DNA of 30,000 bases, taken from positions 1,072,940 to 1,102,939 of the forward strand of contig BFEA01000266.1 of the NCBI GenBank assembly GCA_003427395.1. Direction: 5' to 3'. Under the pieces are notes generated by a model, which saw nothing but the letters and a program-made list of their open reading frames with translations, ran no database searches and was not told the origin of the DNA. The position numbers and the translations under genes were made by a program. This document shows positions 29,045 through 30,000 of this stretch, one piece after another. Numbering within the stretch: the first letter of the stretch is position 1; the number at the start of each line of letters is the position of its first letter. This stretch comes from Chara braunii. Lineage: Eukaryota > Streptophyta > Charophyceae > Charales > Characeae.

Positions 29045-29132
29045 CATCCCGCTAGATGTAGCCTGCGAACTTGTCGGAATGCGCAATGTCCATTAACCCT
29101 GAGATGTAGTAGCAGAGGTAGCCATAGTTCCA
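28829..29132 (-). pseudogene. Short coding remnant at the duplication
   Basis: On the minus strand a frame with an ATG near 29130 (MATSATTSQG) meets a TAA, then continues as a Ser/Thr-rich stretch (SASTSSSQTTDSQYTSPPP) and a basic segment (GLEKKLRKPAERETKIRNRK) before TGA. The second half recurs in unit 1 (about 28429-28620). Beyond the stop the same frame shows further broken sequence. It resembles the N-terminal low-complexity and basic part of a retrotransposon gag, but no domain confirms this. Confidence 0.3.
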
Positions 29133-30000
29133 ACCGCTGTCAGGACTTATTCGGTTGTTGTTGCTTTCCTAACCCTTTGCAAATGTTCAACTACTACCTT
29201 CTAGCGTATAGCTCTCTCACCCTCAGGTGGTAAAACCTGGTGCACGATGAGGATCCTAAAACATTCCTAACGAGTCACTATTCTCCTTGCAGACTTATCC
29301 TCCCTACTACCTGATCCACTCATCAGTTAAGAAAATGACAACTACACTAGAGCCCGCAAAGGAACCTACAATAATTAAAAATAAATAACTATCCAGTAAG
29401 TCACTTAGGCAACCAATCAAGTGGTGTCAACGACATTTACACAGACTGAGCAAATGATCTATTCTTACTTTTATCAGTTCTCTTATAGCAGCATTACATG
29501 CACCTAGCAATGGTAGACTACTACAGTTCTAATCTAATGTTGTTTGTCAGGTGTTAGCAGTTTGTCCACCCTAACTAATCGAAAATAAATAAAGTAGGTG
29601 CACAATTGTATGCAGAAATGAGAATAATTGTGTGTATGTAGGAGCATCAACTGGAATTTTCACTTCCTTTGTATTCAACGAGCCTGTTTTGCATCATCAA
29701 CCACTAGTGTTTAAGGTGTGCATATCGGCCCACCCCTGTGGCCAAGAAACTGCTTATGGCCAAAACTGCCCCTTTGTTTATCCTCGTGTGCAACAAGCCC
29801 TACGTCCAACGATCTAGTTGATCAAGCGGCAATTTAAGGACAACCCCCAAAGCCCTGAAAAATTATTTAATATCACTGACAGGTTGACATCCAGGTATCA
29901 AATCCTTGCCAAAGGTTCTTCATAGACAGATACCTGTTTCGCATAGGACTGGTCAATCCGCGTCAACGCAGGAAAAAGCTGAAGGACAAAGCAGCAAAGC
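29133..30000. other. No supported gene or repeat
   Basis: AT-rich sequence with short open stretches only. I see no transposon domain, RNA gene or array. AATAAATAAAG at about 29583 is a polyadenylation-like word with no gene attached. Confidence 0.45.

Overview
This window looks like repeat-rich intergenic DNA from a eukaryotic nuclear genome. I find no convincing intact host gene, no rRNA or tRNA gene, no operon structure and no CRISPR array. Almost everything recognisable is a degraded, partly nested transposable element or a tandem repeat. A plant or streptophyte-algal genome is the most likely source. The clues are a primer-binding site that differs at one base from the plant initiator-Met type, and L1-like LINEs with a zf-RVT-like C-terminus. 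The species cannot be named from this sequence; a charophyte-type genome is a low-confidence inference.

Layout. 1-1705 is the minus-strand gag and start of pol of LTR retrotransposon 'A', running off the left edge. 1799-4515 is a 2.7 kb repeat immediately upstream of that gag and is best read as its 5' LTR. A second copy at 20642-23359, in the same orientation, looks like a solo LTR. 4516-5472 holds degenerate proline-rich sequence and a 188-bp tandem duplication. 5494-6210 and 13384-13850 are the two halves of a ~90-100 bp minisatellite, split by retrotransposon 'B' (6211-13383). B has TG...CA LTRs, a GTAG target duplication, an iMet-like primer-binding site and a broken gag, but no pol. The 5' LTR of B itself carries a 343-bp hairpin (foldback) element flanked by ACATA, and the other LTR preserves the empty site. 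A shortened relative of that element lies in B at 8603-8734.

14100-20640 is a patchwork: a plus-strand LINE 3' fragment (about 15265-16740), a retropepsin-like fragment whose catalytic Asp is Lys (17778-18830), an overlapping unknown ORF (18679-19287), and several copies of a short SINE-like core. 23640-27230 is a longer but inactivated plus-strand LINE (endonuclease end, reverse transcriptase, zinc-finger end), interrupted by a SINE-like insertion at 25705-25827. The right end holds an ~82-bp degenerate tandem repeat, a G-rich telomere-like tract and a ~410-bp direct duplication.

The relative order of events can be partly read: minisatellite first, then B, then the foldback element within B; and LINE first, then SINE. 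The most unusual items are the foldback family with empty-site proof, the gag-only LTR element, the ORF carried inside the A LTR, and the overlapping ORF beside the mutated protease.
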